Below, piece after piece: positions 35,004 to 42,374 of a stretch of DNA of 64,000 bases. The notes beneath the pieces are model-generated. The model made no database searches, was not told where the DNA came from, and saw only the letters and a program-made list of their open reading frames with translations. Location of the stretch: the NCBI RefSeq assembly GCF_014982785.1, contig NZ_JADCKB010000001.1, positions 222,145 to 286,144 of the forward strand, written 5' to 3'. The number at the start of each line of letters is the position of its first letter. Positions within the stretch are counted from its first letter, which is position 1. The translations under genes were made by a program, and so were the position numbers. Source of the DNA: Ructibacterium gallinarum (GTDB lineage Bacteria; Bacillota; Clostridia; Monoglobales; Monoglobaceae).

Positions 35004-35677
35004 TTGAATTTCACCTCCTCATATATGTCCGGTATAACCGCATTGTCAAGGTCAAACCCGGATGGATCCAGATTGTCAAACATGCCCCAGTGTATGGGAA
35101 CCGCCCACTTTGCGCCTGTCTTTTTGGCAAACCGCTTGGCATCAGCAAGGTTCATATTATTGCCCACGCCGTTGATTGGCAGAAATACCACATCAATATT
35201 CGCCGGTAAGTCCTTGAAAATTTCTCTGTTGTACAGCGTATCGCCCGTTATGTACAGTTTTTCCCTGCCATCATCTAAAATAAAGCCAATTGCCGTTAAG
35301 TCTGAATGCTCCGCTTTGACTGCAGTAAATGTCACTCCATCCTGCGTCCAAACGGTTCCTCTGTTAAACATCACGTAGTTATGATTGCCGCCGAATTCCC
35401 GCGCTTTCTGCCATGCATGATATGGTGCAAGAACTGTCAGCGTCTTTTTGGCATTCAGAAATCGCGGAAGTGTTTCCGGATCAAGATGATCGATGTGGTC
35501 ATGTGTCAGCACAATTACATCGAGCTGTTCTTTAAACAACGCTTCCTTGACCGGAACCCGCCGCCAATTTTGGGGATGAACCTTTACAACACTGTCTGAC
35601 AGATATGGATCAACCATAATTTTTATTTTTCCCGTGTCAATCAAAAGTCCAGCCTGTCCAATCCATATTATTTGCAT
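35000..35677 (-). CDS. MBL-fold hydrolase, UlaG-like lactonase candidate
   Basis: A 225-residue metallo-beta-lactamase-fold protein with THDHIDHLD metal site, DPYLSD near the N-terminus, ITGDT and PIHWGMFD. This pattern is closest to UlaG/L-ascorbate-6-phosphate lactonase-like enzymes. The ATG at 35677 is preferred since AAGAGG lies eight bases upstream, although a GTG three codons earlier is possible. It is the first gene of the operon facing the AraC regulator. Here it may open the aldonolactone made by the SDR enzyme, an inference from gene order. Confidence 0.78.
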   Translation of the reverse strand: MQIIWIGQAGLLIDTGKIKIMVDPYLSDSVVKVHPQNWRRVPVKEALFKEQLDVIVLTHDHIDHLDPETLPRFLNAKKTLTVLAPYHAWQKAREFGGNHNYVMFNRGTVWTQDGVTFTAVKAEHSDLTAIGFILDDGREKLYITGDTLYNREIFKDLPANIDVVFLPINGVGNNMNLADAKRFAKKTGAKWAVPIHWGMFDNLDPSGFDLDNAVIPDIYEEVKFK

Positions 35678-35713
35678 CCTCCTCACCTCTTGCGGCTATT
35701 GTAACACAGCTGC

Positions 35714-35742
35714 TTGACAGCTTCCAGATAAAATGTTATCAT
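35714..35742 (+). promoter_or_regulatory. Promoter of the AraC gene
   Basis: TTGACA (35714-35719) and TATCAT (35737-35742) with a 17-base spacer lie in the divergent region between the MBL operon and the AraC gene. Confidence 0.65.
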
Positions 35743-35780
35743 AATTTTTAGAAATATTACTTTTTAAGAGGTGTGTATAT

Positions 35781-36587
35781 ATGCATATTATGCCGCAAAT
35801 TGTAAACACTGGCGTGTATGATGCAGCCCTAGTGCATAAAAATATACCCTCCACCAAACCGCGGAGGGTATCTGTGTATGAAATTGAACTTGTATTGGAA
35901 AACGGTGGCTATTCTTATATTGGCGACGAAAAATATCAAATAAAAAAAGGTTGTATTATCTGTGCAAAACCCGGGCAGATTCGGCATACCGAACTGCCTC
36001 ACAAATGCTATTATATCCATGTCATAATAGAAGACACCGAGCTTGCCGCCATGTTAAACAATATTCCAGATTTTTATGCTCCGTCTGATACCTCCGAACT
36101 GGAAACCGCATTTCGCGCATTGCTTGCCGCCAATGTACTTCCTAACTTGGATCAAGGAATCCACACTACCGCAAAATTTTTAGAAATTTTATCTCTCCTG
36201 TTTCATGACAACCGAATCACCACAGCCCCCACGGCACACCGGCACGGACACACCCGTGTGATACAGCAGGCAGTGGCGTATATTGACGCAAACTACACCT
36301 ATGATCTCACGCTTGCTGATATTGCGGCGCACGTCCACCTGAGCAGAGTATATTTTCACAACCTTTTTCTTGCATCTACCGGACAGACACCGCATGATTA
36401 TCTGCTCAGCAAACGCATCAGCGCCGTTAAGTTTCTTCTGACCACAACAGACAAGCCGTTCTCCGAGATCGCGCTCGACTGTGGCTTCTCCTCGCAGGCC
36501 TATATGGCTTATGTTTTCAAGCGTAAAACAGCTTGTACGCCTATGCAGTACAAAAAGCAATTAAGCCTCCTTTGGGAAAAGCCCTAA
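35781..36587 (+). CDS. AraC-family regulator with cupin sensor
   Basis: A 268-residue regulator. The N-terminal cupin-like sugar-sensing domain spans about 1-150. The C-terminal pair of helix-turn-helix units is seen in YTYDLTLADIAAHVHLSRVY and FSEIALDCGFSSQAYMAYVF. It is transcribed divergently from the MBL-dehydratase-SDR/GH16 operon, so it is the likely activator of that operon in response to a sugar. The start follows AGAGGTGTG. Confidence 0.88.
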   Translation: MHIMPQIVNTGVYDAALVHKNIPSTKPRRVSVYEIELVLENGGYSYIGDEKYQIKKGCIICAKPGQIRHTELPHKCYYIHVIIEDTELAAMLNNIPDFYAPSDTSELETAFRALLAANVLPNLDQGIHTTAKFLEILSLLFHDNRITTAPTAHRHGHTRVIQQAVAYIDANYTYDLTLADIAAHVHLSRVYFHNLFLASTGQTPHDYLLSKRISAVKFLLTTTDKPFSEIALDCGFSSQAYMAYVFKRKTACTPMQYKKQLSLLWEKP

Positions 36588-36638
36588 CACTTTCTTTAAC
36601 CCGCACTTCCAGATTGCTTCATTCCTATTTTCCATTTC

Positions 36639-38126
36639 TCATTGGCATGCTACGCCACATACCCTATCAGGTACTATAACGCCGTTTTGATAGACGGTCC
36701 ATCCGCGCCTTCCATATTTTTCTCCCGTTTTGTCATACACAATCTGATAGTTATCACCCAGAACGTACAGATGATCCAACCGAAAATATTGCCAGGTTTT
36801 TGGGATCATCGGTCTAAAAAACACCTTTTCATCTATAATACGAATACCTGCCAGTCCTGTGATGACTAAATCGCAGAAGGTAGAATGATTATAATCCTTT
36901 CCGCGTTCGTAACCCCCTTTTTCCTTCGGCCAGTTCCAGTTCTTCAGTATCTCTCTACTGGACCATACATCTTCATATGGAGCTTTGACCTCATCAATCC
37001 ACATAATTTTTTCTCCGCCTTGCACAGTCCGGTTATGCTGCTGGGCATACTGACGCAACAGTCTGCAAAATAATCCTCCATAGACATCCCGATCCACTTC
37101 TGCCGCCTGAATAAGCGCCGTAAGTGTCTGTGAGGTAGCAAACGGCCATATATAGCCATTCCATAAACATTCGTGCTCTGCATGGTATAAAAATGCGGGG
37201 TGACTTTGCTCCGCCGTAGTGATTCCGAATTCTGTACCAAAGATTTTTGGATCTTCCAAAAATAAAAATACATTCTCATGTCCCTGCTTCGGTATTCCAA
37301 AATACCATGGAATATAGCCAATCAGTTCTTTGGGAATCTTTTCAGACACCATATCCTTTACACGAGAAAACGTCTCATCCGCAGGATGCAATGCTTTAAA
37401 AAAGCCATCCCGCCATAACAGCTGCCACATTCTCTGGCGAATTTTCTCAGCCTTAAGCCGAAATTCCTCCAAAGGTTTTCCACACTGCACCGATAACGCA
37501 TAGATTGCCGCCGCATCACCGTACATATAACTATTGAGCGTCGGGCGAATGCCTTTCGTCGGTTTCCCGTTCTTCGTTCCGCTGATGGAAAATTCCATCG
37601 CATCCCGATCGTCCAACGACCAGAACAAGCCACATTCGGTTTGCCGCGCTTCTTCCCATGCATAATAGTAAGAAATTGCCTCTTTTAAAAAATTTGATAG
37701 ATTGATACTTCCGGTAACCTTTTGAAATTCCTTCGCCGCCCAGATAAGCCACGAACTGTAGCGCATTCCTTCCTGCCTGTTGGTTAGAAAAAAGTAAATA
37801 TAATCTGTCAAATATCTTTCCGCATGTTTCAGCCATCGTCCCTCCATAATATGGTGTCCAGCCGCGGCGTTAATCAGATTATACTTCCCACTCCAAGGCA
37901 CAGGTGGAAGGAACTCCGTTATCATCGAACCCTCGGGCGTTTTTTTTATATGTTTACGATAAACCCACCACCGGAAGTAATACGTCCTCTCAATCTCAGT
38001 ATCTGGACATTCCAACAAGGGAATCTCTTCCTGCATCCATTCCAGTGAATGTATATTATCAATATCATTTCTATAATATTCCTTATCCTCAGCGTTAAAT
38101 TCTGACACATACCGCTCTAAACACAT
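36639..38126 (-). CDS. (alpha/alpha)6-barrel glycosidase, MGH1/GH63-like
   Basis: A 495-residue cytosolic protein with the helical-barrel pattern of mannosylglycerate-hydrolase/GH63-type glucosidases. It has SSWLIWAAKEF, the conserved WNGYIWPFATSQTLTAL, YDWx-like ECGLFWSLDDRDAMEF and a late KDYNHSTFCDLVITGL. A catalytic Asp/Glu pair is likely in DDRD and the WNG region, but they cannot be fixed here. The ATG after GGAGAAAAGC overlaps the upstream glycosidase by 10 bases, so the two are co-translated. No signal peptide. It probably trims alpha-linked sugars; specificity is unknown. Confidence 0.72.
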   Translation of the reverse strand: MCLERYVSEFNAEDKEYYRNDIDNIHSLEWMQEEIPLLECPDTEIERTYYFRWWVYRKHIKKTPEGSMITEFLPPVPWSGKYNLINAAAGHHIMEGRWLKHAERYLTDYIYFFLTNRQEGMRYSSWLIWAAKEFQKVTGSINLSNFLKEAISYYYAWEEARQTECGLFWSLDDRDAMEFSISGTKNGKPTKGIRPTLNSYMYGDAAAIYALSVQCGKPLEEFRLKAEKIRQRMWQLLWRDGFFKALHPADETFSRVKDMVSEKIPKELIGYIPWYFGIPKQGHENVFLFLEDPKIFGTEFGITTAEQSHPAFLYHAEHECLWNGYIWPFATSQTLTALIQAAEVDRDVYGGLFCRLLRQYAQQHNRTVQGGEKIMWIDEVKAPYEDVWSSREILKNWNWPKEKGGYERGKDYNHSTFCDLVITGLAGIRIIDEKVFFRPMIPKTWQYFRLDHLYVLGDNYQIVYDKTGEKYGRRGWTVYQNGVIVPDRVCGVACQ

Positions 38127-39028
38127 TTGCTTTTCTCCGTTTGCTCGGCGTAAAATAAATTGCGGACAAAACACTCGGCTAAGCCAATATATTCATTCGA
38201 TTGTTTTCTTCCATTATACCACAGCATCCACTTATTCTCCTTATCATTCCATGCCACAGCCGGCTTATAGCAGGCATCACCATCCCACTCACCCGGCGTG
38301 GGTACAATTAAGGGATTATGACAAGAGCGCTCCCAGTTTGTTATTCCGTTTTTAGACCTCGCTACACAAATTCTCGCAGTATCAATATCTTCATATCCGA
38401 TATAAAACATTAAATAGTTCATATCTTCTGTCTTGATAATACTGCATCCGCCAATTCGATCCTGTTCAAAATAATTTTCTTTGTTGCAAGCAAAGATAGG
38501 ATTATTTCCCCACTTTATCCAATTGACGCCGTCATCACTTTCCGCATACGCAATGACATTAGGTTCATAGGTATCTCCGGCAGAATACCACATCTTATAT
38601 TTTCCTTCTTCATATAAAACACAGGGGTTCATAACAGAATCCCCTTCCCAGACATGCTCAAACGCCAAAACCGGCACCGCGGATTTTCTTTCAAAATGAT
38701 AGCCGTCCGTACTTTCGGCATATCCAATCCAACTATGTCCGTTTGCCTGTCCGGTATACCACATCTTATACACACCCGCTATGCAAAGAACACAATTTCG
38801 GTTTATATCATCCTCCCAGCCGCTTTGCGGGTTGGGTTCCAATGTAATAACAGGTGTACTCCAGTTTACTCCATCACTACTAAAGCTTACTGCACAGGAT
38901 TTTTTATTCCTATAAGAGAAATCCATTCTAAACATTTTGTTTTCTTTTGAAACATAAGCATCAAACATACTGCCAAGTGTTTCGCAGCCCAAAACAGGAT
39001 TTTTATCATATTTCTTAAAATACTCCAT
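38117..39028 (-). CDS. Five-bladed-propeller glycosidase (GH43/GH130-like)
   Basis: A 303-residue protein made of repeated WYTG/WYSAG blades (GVYKMWYTGQANGHSWIGYA, GKYKMWYSAGDTYEPNVIAY, NKWMLWYNGRKQSNEYIGLA), typical of GH43/GH32/GH130-related proteins. The start was placed at the ATG after AAGGGGATG, downstream of a clear promoter; the longer ORF would extend through the promoter. Its partner 9 bases into the next gene is a helical-barrel glycosidase, and an AraC gene lies divergently. Catalytic acids are not certain, and either hydrolysis or phosphorolysis is possible. Confidence 0.72.
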   Translation of the reverse strand: MEYFKKYDKNPVLGCETLGSMFDAYVSKENKMFRMDFSYRNKKSCAVSFSSDGVNWSTPVITLEPNPQSGWEDDINRNCVLCIAGVYKMWYTGQANGHSWIGYAESTDGYHFERKSAVPVLAFEHVWEGDSVMNPCVLYEEGKYKMWYSAGDTYEPNVIAYAESDDGVNWIKWGNNPIFACNKENYFEQDRIGGCSIIKTEDMNYLMFYIGYEDIDTARICVARSKNGITNWERSCHNPLIVPTPGEWDGDACYKPAVAWNDKENKWMLWYNGRKQSNEYIGLAECFVRNLFYAEQTEKSKCV

Positions 39029-39073
39029 AAATTCATCCCCTTTATCATTGACTTTCTGTGTTGACCATGCTAT

Positions 39074-39102
39074 ATTATAAGCAGGTCTTCCATACCTGTC
39101 AA
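39074..39102 (-). promoter_or_regulatory. Promoter of the two-glycosidase operon
   Basis: On the minus strand TTGACA (39097-39102) and TATAAT (39074-39079) are spaced 17 bases apart, a near-consensus promoter. It decides the start of the downstream glycosidase at 39028. Confidence 0.8.
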
Positions 39103-39157
39103 TATCCATTTGTTTCCCTTAATTTACAATTTGTTTTATTATAAAGGAGGATGCATT

Positions 39158-39991
39158 TTGAATTTATTAAATGAATCCTGTTATGAAAAAGAAAAATATA
39201 TGCGGGTTGCTACAGAAATTGCTAAGCAACTATATTTTTATGCGCAATGGGCCGGCCGGTTTGTGTGCAAACAGGATTTCCGCATCAAACGTAGTCACCT
39301 GCCCAGCTTTCTCCTGATTTATACGCTGGGAGGCAGCGGCATATTGGACTATAAAGGGAAGCAATACCATCTGGAAGTAAACAGCCTTTGTTTTTTAGAC
39401 TGTCAGGAGCTGCAAGTATATTCTACCTTCAAGGCCCCTTGGACATTCAAGTTTATCCATTTTTATGGAAACCTCAGCACAGCCTACTATAATTATATTA
39501 TACAGTTATACGGTGCACCGGTTTTTTCAAATGCTGTTTCGGATATGGATCATATGTTTGACCGTGTAATCCGAAACGTCCAAAACACCGAGAGTGAAGC
39601 GTTTTGCTCCGAATATATTTATAGAATTCTTACCGCTTTGATCGCTTTTTATCAGCGCATAAATGAACCGTTCCATTTCAAAAGCATTATGAATTATATT
39701 GCGGAACATTATGCAGAACCAATTGATGTGGAAGATATCGCACAAACATTTAACTTTAGCCGCAGTTATTTCACAACAAAATTCACGTCTGCAACTGGAA
39801 TCTCTCCCTATGCCTATCTGAAGCAATGCCGCATCGCCGCAGCCAAAGAGCTATTAATTAACACCAACTGCAGTGTTCAAACGATTTCTGAGCTCTGCGG
39901 CTTCAGCAGCAGCTCTTCTTTCATCCGTACCTTTAAAAGCGTGACTGGAATGACTCCCCGGCTATATAAAAATAATGATTCTCATGAATAA
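39158..39991 (+). CDS. AraC-family transcriptional regulator
   Basis: A 277-residue regulator with a TTG start after AAAGGAGG; the longer ORF lacks a ribosome site. The N-terminal cupin-like domain (about 35-150; YTLGGSGILDYKGKQYHLEV) senses an effector. The C-terminal double helix-turn-helix (about 175-275) reads IDVEDIAQTFNFSRSYFTTK and VQTISELCGFSSSSSFIRTF. It is divergent from the propeller/helical-barrel glycosidase operon and is its likely activator. Confidence 0.88.
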   Translation: MNLLNESCYEKEKYMRVATEIAKQLYFYAQWAGRFVCKQDFRIKRSHLPSFLLIYTLGGSGILDYKGKQYHLEVNSLCFLDCQELQVYSTFKAPWTFKFIHFYGNLSTAYYNYIIQLYGAPVFSNAVSDMDHMFDRVIRNVQNTESEAFCSEYIYRILTALIAFYQRINEPFHFKSIMNYIAEHYAEPIDVEDIAQTFNFSRSYFTTKFTSATGISPYAYLKQCRIAAAKELLINTNCSVQTISELCGFSSSSSFIRTFKSVTGMTPRLYKNNDSHE

Positions 39992-40076
39992 TTGGGATAT
40001 TTTGTTTGCCTCATTCCGCTGTCTACTTTTTTTGACTATGGTTCATATTTCTGCCGCAAGTTTTCGCTGATTTTCA

Positions 40077-40205
40077 TTATATCGTGTTATGAAGTTGTGT
40101 ATTTGCTTGAATAGAAATCTCAATTTCTCTTTTGGTATATCCTTCTTCTTTTAAACTGATTATTTCGTTCTCATACTCTTTGATATGTCTATAGGTTCGT
40201 GTCAT
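40077..40205 (-). pseudogene. IS3-family orfA N-terminal remnant
   Basis: Forty-two codons matching the helix-turn-helix start of IS3-family orfA proteins (ISLKEEGYTKREIEIS); the frame ends prematurely, and no orfB follows. Confidence 0.65.
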
Positions 40206-40212
40206 AAAAATT

Positions 40213-40257
40213 CCCCCTATGGTAGTTTCTTTTATTCTACCATAGGGGGTACTTTTT
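40213..40257 (+). terminator. Perfect hairpin with T-run at the IS end
   Basis: CCCCCTATGGTAG (40213-40225) pairs exactly with CTACCATAGGGGG (40237-40249), followed on the plus strand by TACTTTTTTC. It lies between the IS end and orfA and would block transcription leaving or entering the element. Confidence 0.7.
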
Positions 40258-40365
40258 TCTATTGTCCATTTTTACTGGACCTGCTGATCGATGCCGACGC
40301 ACCGGCTTTTCTTTGCCGCTCTCCCTCCGCTATGCTATACCAAGCCGAGGGAGCTGCCTGCCTTT

Positions 40366-41997
40366 TTACAATTTCCGGGTATCCGTCTGACGAATCACCT
40401 GCCGAAGCGGAAGCACCCGACCCGGCGAAACGGAAAGCTCATCAACACCCATTTTCAAAAAGGTTTGCGTCAAATCCAGGTCAGCGCCCAGCTCACCGCA
40501 GATACCGACCCAGATTCCTTCTTTGTGCCCGTTTTCCACCGTCATCTGGATCATGCGAAGTACCGCTTCGCTGTGCGGTTCAAAAAAGTCGTCAAGGGAA
40601 GGGTTCTGCCGGTCAATGGCCATGGTGTACTGGGACAGGTCGTTGGTGCCAATGCTGAAAAACGCCGCTTCCTTTGCCAAAAGATCCGAAATCATTACTG
40701 CGGCAGGGGTTTCGATCATAATCCCCTGTTCCGGAACCATAAAGGGAACGCCGTCCGCTGTCAGTTCCTCTGTCACCTGCTGAACCACCGCCTGAATCTT
40801 TCGCATTTCCGCCACAGAGGTAATCATCGGGTACATCACCGAAAGGTTCCCGAAAGCCGCTGCTCGAAACAGCGCCCGCAGCTGTGTTTTGAAGATCTCC
40901 GGACGGGTTAAGCAAAGCCGGATGGCCCGTAGTCCCATTGCCGGATTTTCCTCATGAGCAAGGCCAAAATAATCCGCCTGTTTATCCGCCCCAATATCAA
41001 GAGTACGAATAATCACCTTTTTCCCCGCCATGGTTTCCGCTACCTGTTTATAGATAACAAACTGTTCTTCTTCGGTTGGAAATGTATCCCGCTCCAAGTA
41101 CAAAAATTCACTGCGGAAAAGGCCGATACCGCCTGCATCGTTGCTGAGAACCAGCGCCAGATCCCGGCTGTTGCCAATATTGGCATAGACCTGAATCCGC
41201 TTTCCATCCAACGTGACGTTTTCCTTGCCTTTTAAAGTCTGCAAAAGCCGCTTCTTCTCTTTCTCCTGCGCAAGCCGCGCCTGCATTTCTTTCAGCAGCT
41301 CTGGCTCAGGATCCACATAAATTTTGCCGGAAAATCCATCCACCACAGCTGTCTTCCCATCGGATTCGTCCGTAAGCGGAAGATCTGCCCCTATAATGGC
41401 CGGAATATTCATGGTTCGGGCTAAAATAGCCGTGTGGGAATTGGCAGAACCCTTCACCGTCACAAATGCCAGCACCTTGGATTTATCCAGCTGCACCGTC
41501 TCGCTGGGGGCCAAATCCTCAGCGGCAAGAATCATCGGTTCGCCACCACCGTCCTGTTCTTCTTCCCGCCCGGACAGAATCCGCAGCAGCCGCTCTGAAA
41601 TATCCTTTACGTCCGCGGCTCTTGCCTGCATATAGGCATCGTCCATGGACGCAAACATCTGTGCAAAATTTTCGCCGGTGGCAGCCACCGCATACTCAGC
41701 GCCAAGGCTCTGGTTTTTAATAATATTTTCTATGGATTCCAGATAATCCGCATCGTCCAGCATCATCTGATGAATCTCAAAAATAGCGGCATTGTCCTCG
41801 CCCACCTCCCGGCAGGCTTTGTCATAAAGGCTCTTCAGCTGTGCCGCGGCGGTTTCTTTTGCCGCCAAAAAACGCTCCATCTCCCGCTGGGGATCTTCAA
41901 CACGAACCCGTTTGACTGTCTGCGCATTTTTGCGGTAAACGCGGATTTTTCCTATGGCAATTCCGCCGAACACACTTTTCCCCTGATAGGTAAGCAT
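40366..41997 (-). CDS. ptsI: PTS enzyme I (phosphoenolpyruvate-protein phosphotransferase)
   Basis: A 543-residue cytosolic enzyme that takes phosphate from phosphoenolpyruvate and passes it to HPr. The N-terminal phosphohistidine motif is GSANSHTAILARTMNIPA. The C-terminal PEP-binding barrel has RTLDIGADKQ, GLRAIRLCLTRPEIF, FSIGTNDLSQYTMA and the active-site Cys in GICGELGADL. It is slightly shorter than the usual 570 residues but complete. It is the last gene of the fructose operon, 30 bases after ptsH, with AAGGAGG before the ATG. Confidence 0.96.
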   Translation of the reverse strand: MLTYQGKSVFGGIAIGKIRVYRKNAQTVKRVRVEDPQREMERFLAAKETAAAQLKSLYDKACREVGEDNAAIFEIHQMMLDDADYLESIENIIKNQSLGAEYAVAATGENFAQMFASMDDAYMQARAADVKDISERLLRILSGREEEQDGGGEPMILAAEDLAPSETVQLDKSKVLAFVTVKGSANSHTAILARTMNIPAIIGADLPLTDESDGKTAVVDGFSGKIYVDPEPELLKEMQARLAQEKEKKRLLQTLKGKENVTLDGKRIQVYANIGNSRDLALVLSNDAGGIGLFRSEFLYLERDTFPTEEEQFVIYKQVAETMAGKKVIIRTLDIGADKQADYFGLAHEENPAMGLRAIRLCLTRPEIFKTQLRALFRAAAFGNLSVMYPMITSVAEMRKIQAVVQQVTEELTADGVPFMVPEQGIMIETPAAVMISDLLAKEAAFFSIGTNDLSQYTMAIDRQNPSLDDFFEPHSEAVLRMIQMTVENGHKEGIWVGICGELGADLDLTQTFLKMGVDELSVSPGRVLPLRQVIRQTDTRKL

Positions 41998-42026
41998 AGC
42001 TGTTCCTCCTTCCGGCTGTGTATCAG

Positions 42027-42284
42027 TTACAGGTTATTCTTCAAAAATTCCTCAAGTGCAGCTGCCGCGGCTTCTTCATCCTCGCCCTCTGCGGTAACGG
42101 TCAGCGTTTCGCCGCATTTTACCCCAAGACCCATGACTGCAAAAATCCGCTTTGCATCACCGCTTTTCCCGTCTTTGGAAAGGGTAATTTTAGAGGTAAA
42201 TTTCCCGGCTTCCTTCACCAGCATTCCCGCCGGCCTTGCATGAACGCCCAGAGGATCGGTAATTGTATACGTAAATTCTTTCAT
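42027..42284 (-). CDS. ptsH: PTS phosphocarrier HPr, lacking Ser46
   Basis: An 85-residue phosphocarrier between enzyme I and the sugar-specific EIIA. The catalytic His15 lies in GVHARPAG. In most Bacillota HPr the residue after Lys45 is Ser46, the target of HPr kinase used in carbon catabolite repression. Here it is Arg (DAKRIFAVMGLG), so ATP-dependent regulatory phosphorylation should be impossible. The gene follows fruA in the operon. The cell may have another, regulated HPr elsewhere, or this lineage may lack that mechanism. Confidence 0.95.
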   Translation of the reverse strand: MKEFTYTITDPLGVHARPAGMLVKEAGKFTSKITLSKDGKSGDAKRIFAVMGLGVKCGETLTVTAEGEDEEAAAAALEEFLKNNL

Positions 42285-42374
42285 TATAAAACACGCTCCT
42301 TTTTTAAAAATTTTCCATATCTTAACTTTACCATAAAATCATAAACTATTCAACATGGCAAAAGAAAATATTTT

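Larger units (their letters stand above)
40021..40281 (-). mobile_element. IS3-family remnant with orfA start
   Basis: The outer end GTCCATTTTTACTGGACC (40264-40281) is the complement of a TGGACC-type terminal repeat. The minus strand begins an orfA (40205 to 40077, 42 codons; MTRTYRHIKEYENEIISLKE) that decays after about 30 codons. At the other side GTCTACTTTTTTTGACTATGG (40021-40041) resembles the opposite terminal repeat of this group but in an unexpected orientation. The centre has been deleted. Confidence 0.65.

Noticed and set aside
40291..40911. Plus-strand ORF opposite ptsI
   Set aside because: Antisense to a fully supported enzyme I gene; no ribosome site or domain.
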